A DNA stretch of 64,000 nt. Source: CAYJAB01 sp964368305. Lineage in GTDB: Bacteria > Bacillota_I > Bacilli_A > Erysipelotrichales > Erysipelotrichaceae. Made by a program: the position numbers and the translations under genes. The DNA lies in contig CAYJAB010000002.1 of NCBI GenBank assembly GCA_964368305.1, positions 62,001 through 126,000 on the forward strand, in the 5' to 3' direction. This document shows, piece by piece, positions 35,401 through 43,085 of the stretch. Each line of letters opens with the position of its first letter. Positions within the stretch are counted from its first letter, which is position 1. The notes under the pieces were generated by a model. That model was not told the origin of the DNA and did not search any database. It worked only from the letters and a program-made list of their open reading frames with translations.

Positions 35401-38190
35401 AATAGTAATTTCCCAGTAGGATCTGCTATTTATCTTAAATTAAATCCAACTTATTTTGAGTACGTGGGTCCACAAACAAGTAAATTAACACGTGTTATGG
35501 ATTCTGTAGGAGAGGAATGGTTGAGATTTGATATTTCAGGAGGAAATGGTACAGGAGATGTGACTATTCCAGCAGGTACTATTTTAGTAAAAAAAGAAAT
35601 CCCTACATCTCCTGCAGGAGGAGTTCAATTATTTTCTTCTGCTTATTTAGATACAAATCCATTATTAGCAGTTGACTACTTAGATAATAATTTTGTTGAC
35701 TATAGTATAACAGAAGGCGGTATTGCAGCTCCTAATGAAATCACTAAGGATAGCAATGAAAGATATGGTATTACAGAAGCAAACGGATTAGTTGAATTCA
35801 CAGGTTCAGATGGTAAAAATCCAACCGAATTGATGGTGGAACCCGTTATTGCGTTTGCTGCTGGGTTAGGTGCAGTTCCACAAATAAATGAAGATGGTCA
35901 TGTGGAAGTAGGTAGTTCAAAAGAGGGAAGTCGTGAACAAATTCGTTATTATGCACACGAATCTGATGACTTAGAATTAGGTATTGTACTTAGTACTTTT
36001 GACGAAGCATTGGACAAAACAGTTACAATAGTATTGCCAAATGATTCTGACACAATGAAGATAACCCTTAGAGGCGATATTTATAACTCACTTACTCCGG
36101 AACAAAAAACTCTTGTTGGAGAAGAGGGAAATATTACTTATTACAGTGATGCAAATGCATCTACTATAGTTACACCAGATGGAACCTATTCAAATGTTAA
36201 AAGTGTTAAAATCTTAATTCCAAAATTAGAGGAAAGAAATGTAGAGAACTTAACAATTCAATTAAAAGCAGATCCAGTTCATGTTTATAGTAAACCAGAC
36301 GACTCTCTTGAATCTGTTACAGTTAATACTGATTTAGTTACTGATGATGGATTAATAGTTGATTATATTTTTGATTGGTATGAAGTAAGTGGTATTGTAT
36401 ATGCAGAACCGCTTAATAAAGACGATGGAGAATATAATGCAACAAGTGGTGATAAGTACTTAAGTGATATTTTAAATAAAGATACTATGCCGGAGGATGA
36501 TCCTGTAGGAAGATTCTATGATGGAACAACTCCAATTGATGCAAGTTTAGTATCGTATGTAAAAAGCACTGGAAAATACACTGTTATAATTCAACCAAAA
36601 GAATTAGTGAATTATAATGTTAAATTTGAGATAGAAGATGATCTTAAAACTAAATATGCTGTTTCTTCCAAATTGCCTGTTGTGCCTGCTGTTGATTATG
36701 CATTAAATAATAATTATACTCCAGCAGAAGGTGTTAAGTTTACGGCGAACATTACAAATGGAATGTCTCCAATTGTGGATGTCGCTAAGGGTGATAATTT
36801 AACTCAACATGAAGTTGATTTTGGAATGATTGATCTTGCACTAGTAGAATCTCCAGTTTACTTAAATGTATATTACGTTGTAGAGGATACAGGACCATAT
36901 GATTTAGTAGATTTAATTTTCCAACAAACAGGTGTGTTACAAGGAAGTACATTAACTACACCAACGGACGCTCAGTTAAATGTTAATGGATATACTACTT
37001 CAGGAAAAACTATTATAGGATGGAACGAGATAGATCCTATTACCGGAGATGTGATTGCAGAGTGGACTTTTGGGGATGCTGGAGATACAGTTGAGCATGA
37101 TACATATTTAAGACCTATTTTAAAAGCTCCACCTACGATAACTTTTGAAATTATCGATCCTTATATTGATCCAAAAGATAAAGTTGTAGGAACAGATTCT
37201 GAGGTAATTCCAACTGGTACGTTCCCAAGTGAACCTACGATTGTACTAGATTCTAAATATAATTCTGTTGAGTATTCAATTCCAGAAAAATGGTTCTACT
37301 ATAATGCAGCTAATGAAGAAGTTATTGTAGATGATCTTTCAAAATTTGTAGTTGTAGATGATATTACTTTATATAAAGTGATACAAAAAACAATCACAGT
37401 TACATTTGATGCATTGGTAGATATGGATACTATTGAAAGTATTGGTACTATTAACAATATGTATGATATTACTGTAAATAAACAGACTGGTACAATTAGA
37501 ATTCCGATAGGAGAAAATGTTGATTTTGCACCAATTACTACAGATAAAGATGATAAATTTAAGTTTGAATTCTGGTATATAGATCTAAATGGCAATAATG
37601 TTTATGATGCAAGTGATATTGAATATTCAAATACGCATACATATATTGAACCAACGGTTTATCTTGCACATTACTCAGTTGCTTATGATGCGATGTTTGT
37701 CTTTTATAATGAAGGTGAAAATCCTTTAGATGTATCAAATATACTTTATTTTGCTGCACCTGAGAATTTAAGTGTTACAAAAGATCAAGAAGTATTTGGA
37801 GTAATGCCAAATTCTGCCATTTCAATGGGTAGACCCTTGGTAGTTGAAATTAATGCTCTTGATCAAGATTCTGTATATACTGAAATGCTGGAAGATGAAA
37901 AAATAACTGGATGGAAGCTTCACTATATTACACCGACAGGTGATATAGAATATTTAAAAAATCCTGATGGTACTGATATTATAGTAGGGAAATCAAGTGG
38001 TCTTCCACTTCTTTCTTCCATGGAATTTAAATATGAAAATTTATTTACAAATGAGGGAATTCCTATACCGTTAACGCTAGCAATATTTATACATCCAATT
38101 ATTGAGAGTACGGAAACTGAGGTAGAACCTCCAGTTACTCCGCCGACTGAAAACGAACATACGAATCCTGATACTTCTTATAAAAAATAA
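32443..38190 (+). CDS. Very large secreted surface protein (1915 aa) with lost cell-wall anchor
   Basis: The product starts with a signal peptide (basic MKLRRK, hydrophobic core, about residue 28 cleavage near LSAVG). An Ig-like domain follows (about 35-125; VTWASDVEFNVNNVGIYTYS pattern). The middle (about 130-1300) is Thr/Ser/Asp-rich beta sequence I do not recognise, with a calcium-loop-like DLNGDGRVSD at 902-911. SGIVYAEPLNKDDGEYNA (about 1311) is like an SdrD B-type repeat. About 1480-1740 resembles InlB B-type repeats, with a second loop DLNGNNVYDASD at 1714. The end, EPPVTPPTENEHTNPDTSYKK, has a proline-rich spacer and NPDTS sorting-like motif but no membrane helix. Probably adhesin or matrix-like; function unknown. 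Confidence 0.85.
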   Translation: MKLRRKLVATILSVMMIFNAVVQPLSAVGTESGEPKESIVITNATIDSSDAMQSLTQGSTETVRLPKLNVTYSDTTTDSIDVTWASDVEFNVNNVGIYTYSATLDNTLYTLGEGVVLPQFTVEVKAVTPNPVAFTPTTITSDTFVDYNSAGNPLWNYTTANSFIYTVEYSYEKPVTEPRVFVIDINPNNIDDFPFWIESEEAVANTVSADIMLDDNNTLLTYTIPESSMTLDTGGGNFTITLSLKPSQSLTSYPGAGNTAAAAVGNTLLENAKNGITPKFGVTLDDNISAGVEIRQDHVPNLYDPTWTDAKILGDTIITGSSADATYKYDQIGAISGNSNLWLSSNGDIYFGDDTSFINTSSSSYYITTPITSTNHLPIGNFTYIFNNVLNSHVKTDNTSTIVGSATSITETLGYGEDSLASPVSSTFVNNEHHYFEGSLKTINSNESISIALSSIKYNTGDNFLDDLQDKKVKYITSSVDSSRITYDQLVVETKNTDSKLDDTYTYKTVTHDIPEVVLNVPNFTYTDRLDTVIGSGLVRESTTTLEFDLENVFQQSSYKPGLVATETYANHTLTIDIPENVKASSFSTYADYPEEKIFTHYQTVKNGVTSGEIEAVWNDKDVFSIQNLQDVDKIILHISDTGIFSGNFTDDLGNVTSNLYRNYDKTFRFDDCDVSRPTSDIDTDTGRFPMPMEIYLTDPDGTVLTQPIEDDLTINWQFEAPAETDVDNLSLTLFSEHSSRFSSLELNNPDRDTDVYTAKITPRLNGELYYFVDSRVFKDVQIDFNFGQEKQIELISEIVINKRISGGGEEFSPISNDATVSIYYTTDKNPNVELKTFKSADYRYIFTPPRGEYLTSVRIVVDEMMLNKQNTDTLVRNGFDFIVISMDRTPTVSNGDIPVTDLNGDGRVSDTLTLEMTSEQFGSKKSATATTYFSYDKKTVNLISVNGVGTNSSSKNGQENKTLQQETVLYYEINDKETETDEEVINSNFPVGSAIYLKLNPTYFEYVGPQTSKLTRVMDSVGEEWLRFDISGGNGTGDVTIPAGTILVKKEIPTSPAGGVQLFSSAYLDTNPLLAVDYLDNNFVDYSITEGGIAAPNEITKDSNERYGITEANGLVEFTGSDGKNPTELMVEPVIAFAAGLGAVPQINEDGHVEVGSSKEGSREQIRYYAHESDDLELGIVLSTFDEALDKTVTIVLPNDSDTMKITLRGDIYNSLTPEQKTLVGEEGNITYYSDANASTIVTPDGTYSNVKSVKILIPKLEERNVENLTIQLKADPVHVYSKPDDSLESVTVNTDLVTDDGLIVDYIFDWYEVSGIVYAEPLNKDDGEYNATSGDKYLSDILNKDTMPEDDPVGRFYDGTTPIDASLVSYVKSTGKYTVIIQPKELVNYNVKFEIEDDLKTKYAVSSKLPVVPAVDYALNNNYTPAEGVKFTANITNGMSPIVDVAKGDNLTQHEVDFGMIDLALVESPVYLNVYYVVEDTGPYDLVDLIFQQTGVLQGSTLTTPTDAQLNVNGYTTSGKTIIGWNEIDPITGDVIAEWTFGDAGDTVEHDTYLRPILKAPPTITFEIIDPYIDPKDKVVGTDSEVIPTGTFPSEPTIVLDSKYNSVEYSIPEKWFYYNAANEEVIVDDLSKFVVVDDITLYKVIQKTITVTFDALVDMDTIESIGTINNMYDITVNKQTGTIRIPIGENVDFAPITTDKDDKFKFEFWYIDLNGNNVYDASDIEYSNTHTYIEPTVYLAHYSVAYDAMFVFYNEGENPLDVSNILYFAAPENLSVTKDQEVFGVMPNSAISMGRPLVVEINALDQDSVYTEMLEDEKITGWKLHYITPTGDIEYLKNPDGTDIIVGKSSGLPLLSSMEFKYENLFTNEGIPIPLTLAIFIHPIIESTETEVEPPVTPPTENEHTNPDTSYKK

Positions 38191-38241
38191 GATAAGAAAT
38201 CAATATTCGATATATTTAAGAAGGTGAATTTGATAGTTAAG

Positions 38242-38280
38242 AAAATGTTGGTTCTTATATAAGAACCAACATTTTTTATT
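38242..38280 (+). terminator. Terminator after the large secreted protein
   Basis: A 34-nt perfect palindrome (38242-38275; 17-bp arms starting AAAATGTTGG) is followed by more Ts. It is unusually long for a terminator. Confidence 0.88.
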
Positions 38281-38353
38281 ATGAACTATTCTTATTTGAA
38301 TATAGTTATCTTCTTATCCTAGATTTTAATAACTATATATTATAAAGGGGTAT

Positions 38354-38383
38354 AAAAAAAGCTATCACTTAAGTGATAGCTTT
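38354..38383 (-). terminator. Terminator of the minus-strand Na/Pi symporter
   Basis: A 26-nt perfect palindrome (38358-38383; arms AAAGCTATCACTT and its complement) is followed on the minus strand by a U-tract from the As at 38354-38360. The 75 bases between this and the opposing terminator hold nothing recognised. Confidence 0.88.
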
Positions 38384-38406
38384 ACTATAATATTTGTATT
38401 AATATT

Positions 38407-40077
38407 CTAGAAGTCTTGTGTAGAAATTCTACCGATTGCTGTTTTTGCAATGTTTAACGTATGATCTCCAATTCTTTCGATCGTTCCAAGAATATCAATG
38501 AAGACAGAACTTGCGACTGTCGAACCACATTCACCTTTAGCAAGTCTTTCAAAATGACGTTGACGTGCTTTAAACTCAAGTAAATCAAGGTACGCCTCAT
38601 CTTCAGACATTTCATTATAAAGTTCATGCTCTTCAGTTTCATATAATTTCATTGTTTTTTCTGTCATTGCTATAATTAAATCTAGCATTTCAAGTATATC
38701 TTTATTAGCGTGTTCTGAGTATGTTCCATTTGAATCTTTTATAATATTTAAGAATTCAATAATATTTACAGATAAATCACTAATACGTTCTAAGTTTTTA
38801 ACCGTTTGAAGATGTTTTGTATATTCTTCCATGTCTTGATTATTTAATTCTTCTTTTGCGATTAAAGTAAGATAATTCGTTATTTTAACATCTAATGAGT
38901 TAACAATATCTTCTACTTGAAGCATATGGTCTGCATCCGCACTATTATAATTTAAGAAATATTGCTTACAAGCCTTAACACCTTCCAATGAGATATTCCC
39001 CATATTAATAATTGCGCTTTTTGTAACACCAAGTGCTGAAGCAGGTAATGTATGAATTAAGTTTTCATTTAAGTCATCTAAAGATACTTCAATTCTTTCA
39101 GGTTCCACTCCAGGTAGTACTTTTCTAATAAATGCACATAATTGTTTAATAAACGGAAAGAATAAAATAGTTGCTACTATATTAAATAAAATATGAGCTA
39201 CAGCAATTTGCATCATTGGTGATAAGTCAAATATTGCTGTTAATTCAACAACCAATGCTGTAAATGGCACTAGCAATAACATTGCAAAAAGTGTACCAAT
39301 AATATTAAATGTTGTATGAACACCAGCAGCACGTTTACTTGCAAGTGACCCACCTAGTGCAGCGAAAATACCAGTTATTGTTGTACCGATGTTACTTCCA
39401 AGAATAAAAGGAATTGCAGCAGATAAGGTCATTCCACCAGTATCATATATTTTTTGAACAATTCCAATTACAGCAGAACTTGATTGAATAACTGCGGTTA
39501 AAACTGTACCTGCAAATAACGCTAACATAGGGTTAGTAGACATGTTTTGAGCAAATGATAAGAATTGTGGTAAATCTTTAAGTTCTTTTAAGGCGTCCCC
39601 CATTAACATAAGTCCATAGAACAATAATCCAAACCCTAATACAACTTCACCGATGTACTTGTGTGTTTTTTTACTTGCGAAACTTACAATTAATGATCCA
39701 ATAAATACAAAGTATAAAGAATACTCTTCAATTTTTAACCCAATTAGAAATGCAGTCATCGTTGTACCGATGTTTGCACCCATAATAATACCTGCAGCTT
39801 GTTCAAGGCGCATTAACCCAGCGCGTACAAGACCAATTGTTATTGCAGTGGTTGCAGAACTTGACTGAATACATACAGTCATAATCGCACCGATTCCTAC
39901 ACCCATAAGCGGTTTAGAAGTGTACTTATCAATATAATCTCTTAAACGGTTTCCAGCTACGTTTTTAAGACCGTCGCCCATAAATTTTATCCCAAATAGG
40001 AATAAACCAAATCCCCCAATAATAATTTCCCAACTAATTGAACTTAAATCAGTTGTGATTGTGTAAATTGTCATCAT
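38407..40077 (-). CDS. Na+/phosphate symporter with C-terminal PhoU-like domain
   Basis: This 556-residue membrane protein (NptA/YqeW type) has two inverted repeats, each with QSSSA (QSSSATTAITIG, QSSSAVIGI) and a GANIGTT/GSNIGTT motif, the hallmarks of PiT-unrelated Na/Pi cotransporters. The C-terminal third (about 350-556) is helical with PhoU-like repeats (LERISDLSVNI, IERIGDHTLNI), which may regulate flux. It is a second phosphate uptake route beside Pst. In B. subtilis the homologue yqeW sits near mtaB; here it has moved next to ybeY on the other strand. The ribosome site is AGGAGA. Confidence 0.92.
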   Translation of the reverse strand: MMTIYTITTDLSSISWEIIIGGFGLFLFGIKFMGDGLKNVAGNRLRDYIDKYTSKPLMGVGIGAIMTVCIQSSSATTAITIGLVRAGLMRLEQAAGIIMGANIGTTMTAFLIGLKIEEYSLYFVFIGSLIVSFASKKTHKYIGEVVLGFGLLFYGLMLMGDALKELKDLPQFLSFAQNMSTNPMLALFAGTVLTAVIQSSSAVIGIVQKIYDTGGMTLSAAIPFILGSNIGTTITGIFAALGGSLASKRAAGVHTTFNIIGTLFAMLLLVPFTALVVELTAIFDLSPMMQIAVAHILFNIVATILFFPFIKQLCAFIRKVLPGVEPERIEVSLDDLNENLIHTLPASALGVTKSAIINMGNISLEGVKACKQYFLNYNSADADHMLQVEDIVNSLDVKITNYLTLIAKEELNNQDMEEYTKHLQTVKNLERISDLSVNIIEFLNIIKDSNGTYSEHANKDILEMLDLIIAMTEKTMKLYETEEHELYNEMSEDEAYLDLLEFKARQRHFERLAKGECGSTVASSVFIDILGTIERIGDHTLNIAKTAIGRISTQDF

Positions 40078-40170
40078 ATTTTCATTCTCCTACGAATAAG
40101 ATTATAGCAAATAATCCTTTAAAAAATAAGTCTAAAATGGATTTTAATTTAAAAAATTATTAGATTTGTA

Positions 40171-40179
40171 TGATATAAT
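40171..40179 (+). promoter_or_regulatory. Extended -10 promoter of the ybeY operon
   Basis: TGATATAAT (TGn plus a perfect TATAAT at 40174-40179) lies before a GAGGTG ribosome site, with no good -35. It is divergent from the Na/Pi symporter gene. Confidence 0.55.
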
Positions 40180-40200
40180 AATATAACTAAGAGGTGAGCT

Positions 40201-40656
40201 ATGAATTTTCAAGTAATTAATCAGACAAAAAACAAAGAATTTGCAAAGTTTAAGCCAAAACTTACTAAAATTTATAATAAGACTAAAAAAATATTAAAAT
40301 TTGATAAAGTCTATTTTTTTTCTGTTATCTTAGTAGAAGATGATGCTATTCAACAAATAAATAAAGAATATCGCAATATTGATAAAGTGACAGATGTCAT
40401 TAGTTTTGCTAGTTTAGATCATACTGAAGGTTTTGAAGTTGAGCAGGAAGAAGTTGAGCTAGGAGATATTTTTATTAATGTAAATCGTACAATATCACAA
40501 GCACAAGAATATGGACATTCTTTAGAAAGAGAATATTGTTTTTTATTCACACATGGATTACTGCATCTTTTAGGATATGACCATATGTGTGAAGAAGATG
40601 AACTTGAAATGAAAAAAATGCAAGATGAAATACTAGGTGGAATTAGTGAAAGATAG
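40201..40656 (+). CDS. ybeY: Endoribonuclease YbeY (rRNA maturation)
   Basis: This 151-residue zinc metalloendoribonuclease acts in 16S rRNA 3'-end maturation and ribosome quality control. The zinc-binding signature HGLLHLLGYDH (about 117-127) has the three His residues of the HxxxHxxxxxH motif. The N-terminal part has VTDVISFA and GDIFIN. It resumes the conserved order ybeY-dgkA-cdd-era-recO that phoH normally heads. It overlaps dgkA by 11 nt. Confidence 0.95.
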   Translation: MNFQVINQTKNKEFAKFKPKLTKIYNKTKKILKFDKVYFFSVILVEDDAIQQINKEYRNIDKVTDVISFASLDHTEGFEVEQEEVELGDIFINVNRTISQAQEYGHSLEREYCFLFTHGLLHLLGYDHMCEEDELEMKKMQDEILGGISER

Positions 40657-40993
40657 ATTAGTAAGAAAATTTAAACATGCTTTTAATGGGATGTGGGAAG
40701 GTGTTAAAACAGATAAAAGCATTCAAGTTCAATTCATGTTTGCGATTATTGCGAATATTACCGCCTATATTTTACAGTTTGGTCAGATTGAGTGGATTAT
40801 CGTAAATATATTATGTGCAATTGTAATTAGTCTAGAATATATAAATAGTGCAATAGAGGAGTTGTGTGATCTATATAGTAAAACGTACCATCCTCATATT
40901 AAGAAAATAAAAGATTATTCAAGTGCTGCTGTATTGGTAGCGTCAATTATTGCGTTGATAATTGGACTTTTAATAGTCATAAAACATATCTAA
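40646..40993 (+). CDS. dgkA: Diacylglycerol/undecaprenol kinase
   Basis: This 115-residue membrane kinase has three helices. The active-site helix contains LEYINSAIEEL (the ExxNTAIE-type motif, with Glu ligands for Mg-ATP). In Gram-positive bacteria this family mainly phosphorylates undecaprenol, recycling the carrier for wall synthesis. GTG 40646 was preferred to GTG 40637 because AGGTGG at 40633-40638 is then 7 nt upstream. It overlaps ybeY by 11 nt. Confidence 0.9.
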   Translation: MKDRLVRKFKHAFNGMWEGVKTDKSIQVQFMFAIIANITAYILQFGQIEWIIVNILCAIVISLEYINSAIEELCDLYSKTYHPHIKKIKDYSSAAVLVASIIALIIGLLIVIKHI

Positions 40994-41004
40994 AGGAGAA
41001 AAAT

Positions 41005-41403
41005 ATGGAATATCAAAATGTATTAGATAAGGCATTTGAAGCAATGGGAAATGCATATGCACCTTATTCAAATTATCATGTAGGCTCTTGTGTTCAAACA
41101 AGTGATGGTAAAGTGTTTTTAGGAGCGAATATTGAAAATGCGAGTTTCGGTGCAACAAACTGTGGTGAAAGAAGTGCCATTTTTGCAGCATACTCAAATG
41201 GATATCGTAAAGAGGATATTGTAGCAATTGCAATCGTAAGTGACGGACCACGTATTGCTGCACCATGTGGGATATGTAGACAAGTCTTATCAGAATTACT
41301 AATGAGTAATTGTCCAATCATATTAAGTAATAAAAAAGACACAGTGATTACAACGATAGATGAATTATTACCAATGCGATTCACACAAGAGGATTTAGTA
41401 TGA
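41005..41403 (+). CDS. cdd: Cytidine deaminase
   Basis: This 132-residue zinc enzyme deaminates cytidine and deoxycytidine to uridine forms. The first zinc/catalytic motif is NCGERSAIFAA (Cys and the catalytic Glu; the common form is CAE), and the second is PCGICRQVL with two zinc cysteines. It has strong AAAGGAG ribosome site and a 4-nt overlap with era, as in B. subtilis. Confidence 0.95.
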   Translation: MEYQNVLDKAFEAMGNAYAPYSNYHVGSCVQTSDGKVFLGANIENASFGATNCGERSAIFAAYSNGYRKEDIVAIAIVSDGPRIAAPCGICRQVLSELLMSNCPIILSNKKDTVITTIDELLPMRFTQEDLV

Positions 41404-42296
41404 AATTTAAATCCGGATTTATAGCATTAATTGGTAGACCAAATGCAGGAAAGTCTACTTTGTTAAATGCGCTTGTTAAACAAAAAATAGCGATTATGTC
41501 TAATAAACCACAGACAACGCGTAATACAATAAGAGGTATTTTAACAGAAAAAGATTCTCAATTGATTTTTGTAGATACACCAGGTGTGCATAAACCTCAG
41601 CATGAACTTGGTAAACAAATGGTAAAAGAAGCACTTTCTACTATTCACGGAGTTGATATTGTTTATTTAATTGTAGATGTGACTACAACATTTGGAACAG
41701 GTGATCAATATTTATTAGAAAAAGTTACACAATCAAATCTTCCAGTTTTCTTATTGTTAAATAAAGTTGATTTAATTCCTAAAGAGCAATTGATACATTT
41801 GTTGAATGAATGGAAGGAAAGATATCCATTTAAAGAGATATTTCCAATTAGTGCTTTAAAAGAGAACAATTTAAGTAAATTATTGGAAGTTACAAAAGAA
41901 TATTTAACAGATGGTGTTCAATATTATCCAGATAGTCAATTATCAGATTATCCAGAACAGTTTATTATTGCGGAAATTATCCGTGAAAAAATATTATATA
42001 AAACAGAACAAGAAATTCCACATTCAGTAGCGGTTGTCATTGAGAAAATAACGAAAAAAAATGAAACACTTACTATAAATGCAATGGTCTTAGTTGAAAG
42101 AGATTCTCAAAAAGGTATTATCATTGGAAAAGGTGGAGCGATGTTAAAGGCTGTGGGGAGTGCAGCACGCAAAGAATTGGAATTTAGACTTGGGTATAAA
42201 GTATACTTAGAAATTTTTGTAAGAGTAGAAAAAGATTGGCGAAATAAGAAAAATAAACTCGCGCAGTTAGGATACATATCGGTTGAGGAAGAATGA
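41400..42296 (+). CDS. era: GTPase Era
   Basis: This 298-residue GTPase binds the 3' end of 16S rRNA in 30S assembly. G1 is GRPNAGKS, with the KPQTTRNTIRGI switch, DTPGVH (G3) and NKVD (G4). The C-terminal KH domain has GIIIGKGGAMLKAVGSAARKELE. It is joined to cdd and recO by 4-nt ATGA-type overlaps. Confidence 0.97.
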   Translation: MKFKSGFIALIGRPNAGKSTLLNALVKQKIAIMSNKPQTTRNTIRGILTEKDSQLIFVDTPGVHKPQHELGKQMVKEALSTIHGVDIVYLIVDVTTTFGTGDQYLLEKVTQSNLPVFLLLNKVDLIPKEQLIHLLNEWKERYPFKEIFPISALKENNLSKLLEVTKEYLTDGVQYYPDSQLSDYPEQFIIAEIIREKILYKTEQEIPHSVAVVIEKITKKNETLTINAMVLVERDSQKGIIIGKGGAMLKAVGSAARKELEFRLGYKVYLEIFVRVEKDWRNKKNKLAQLGYISVEEE

Positions 42297-43042
42297 TAAA
42301 AGAAATTAATGGTCTTGTTATTAAGCAACTAGAGTATAAAGAAAATGATCTTATTTTAACTATTTTATCTAAAACAGATGGACTTATTTCCGTTTTAGCA
42401 AAAGGTGTAAAGAAGATGAATAGTAAAAATAGTTATGGGTGTGCATTATATACAAATGGAATTTATCAAATAGAATTTAATGAGCACAAATCACTTCATT
42501 TGCTTCTAACAGCGAATTGTGTAGATTCTAATCGATATATAAAGGAAAACCTTGAGAAAACATTGATTTTAGCAGTATGTACGGAATTGCTAGAAAGTAC
42601 AATAAAAAGTGATTTAGGTCAAAATAACAAGGGGATTGAACTATATATAGAATTGATTGCGAAACTGCGATATTCAAACCATGATTTACTTTCGCTTGTG
42701 TTGTATATTGCCAATATGCTACAAGTTTTAGGTGTTTCACCAGTTGTAGATGAATGTATCATGTGTAGTAGTAAGAAAATAAGCACGGTTTCAGTCATCG
42801 AAGGTGGATTTGTATGTCAAAATTGTGCTAATCATTTATCACATAGCCAGTATGACATCGATTTTTTACGTGTGTTTAGAAAAATAAATAAAGCTACATT
42901 TGAACACTATGATCATTTTTCAAGTGAAGATAAAATTAGTATTCAACATGTAGAGCTAGAATTAGATTTTCTTTATGAATATACAGGGATTAAAATAAAG
43001 AATTTTGAGTTATTGTTGTCGTTATTTAAATTGACAAATTAA
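42293..43042 (+). CDS. recO: DNA repair protein RecO
   Basis: This 249-residue recombination mediator helps load RecA on SSB-coated DNA with RecR. An N-terminal OB fold (GLVIKQLEYKENDLILTILSKTDGLISVLAKGVKK) is followed by a helical domain with a zinc knuckle, CIMC near 156 and CQNC near 177. It is the last gene of the era unit, followed after 43 bp by glyQS without a clear terminator. Confidence 0.92.
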   Translation: MIKEINGLVIKQLEYKENDLILTILSKTDGLISVLAKGVKKMNSKNSYGCALYTNGIYQIEFNEHKSLHLLLTANCVDSNRYIKENLEKTLILAVCTELLESTIKSDLGQNNKGIELYIELIAKLRYSNHDLLSLVLYIANMLQVLGVSPVVDECIMCSSKKISTVSVIEGGFVCQNCANHLSHSQYDIDFLRVFRKINKATFEHYDHFSSEDKISIQHVELELDFLYEYTGIKIKNFELLLSLFKLTN

Positions 43043-43085
43043 GAGTAAAGTTGTAAATTAATTAAATATGAAAAAGGGAGATATT

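Noticed and set aside
32443..38190. Gene fusion or frameshift in the giant secreted protein
   Set aside because: The frame is continuous for 5748 nt, codon use is even and no Ns are present; only the anchor is missing.
38276..38353. A small RNA gene between the two convergent terminators
   Set aside because: No promoter or conserved structure is visible apart from the terminators themselves.
38454..39868. Open frames on both strands inside the Na/Pi symporter gene
   Set aside because: They overlap the conserved symporter frame and have low-complexity sequence typical of out-of-frame reading.
18028..40077. The phosphate block as a prophage or integrative element
   Set aside because: No integrase, recombinase, attachment repeats or tRNA target are present, and base composition matches the flanks.
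43043..43085. T-box leader for glyQS
   Set aside because: Only 43 bp lie between recO and glyQS, too short for a T-box, and no T-box core sequence or terminator is seen.
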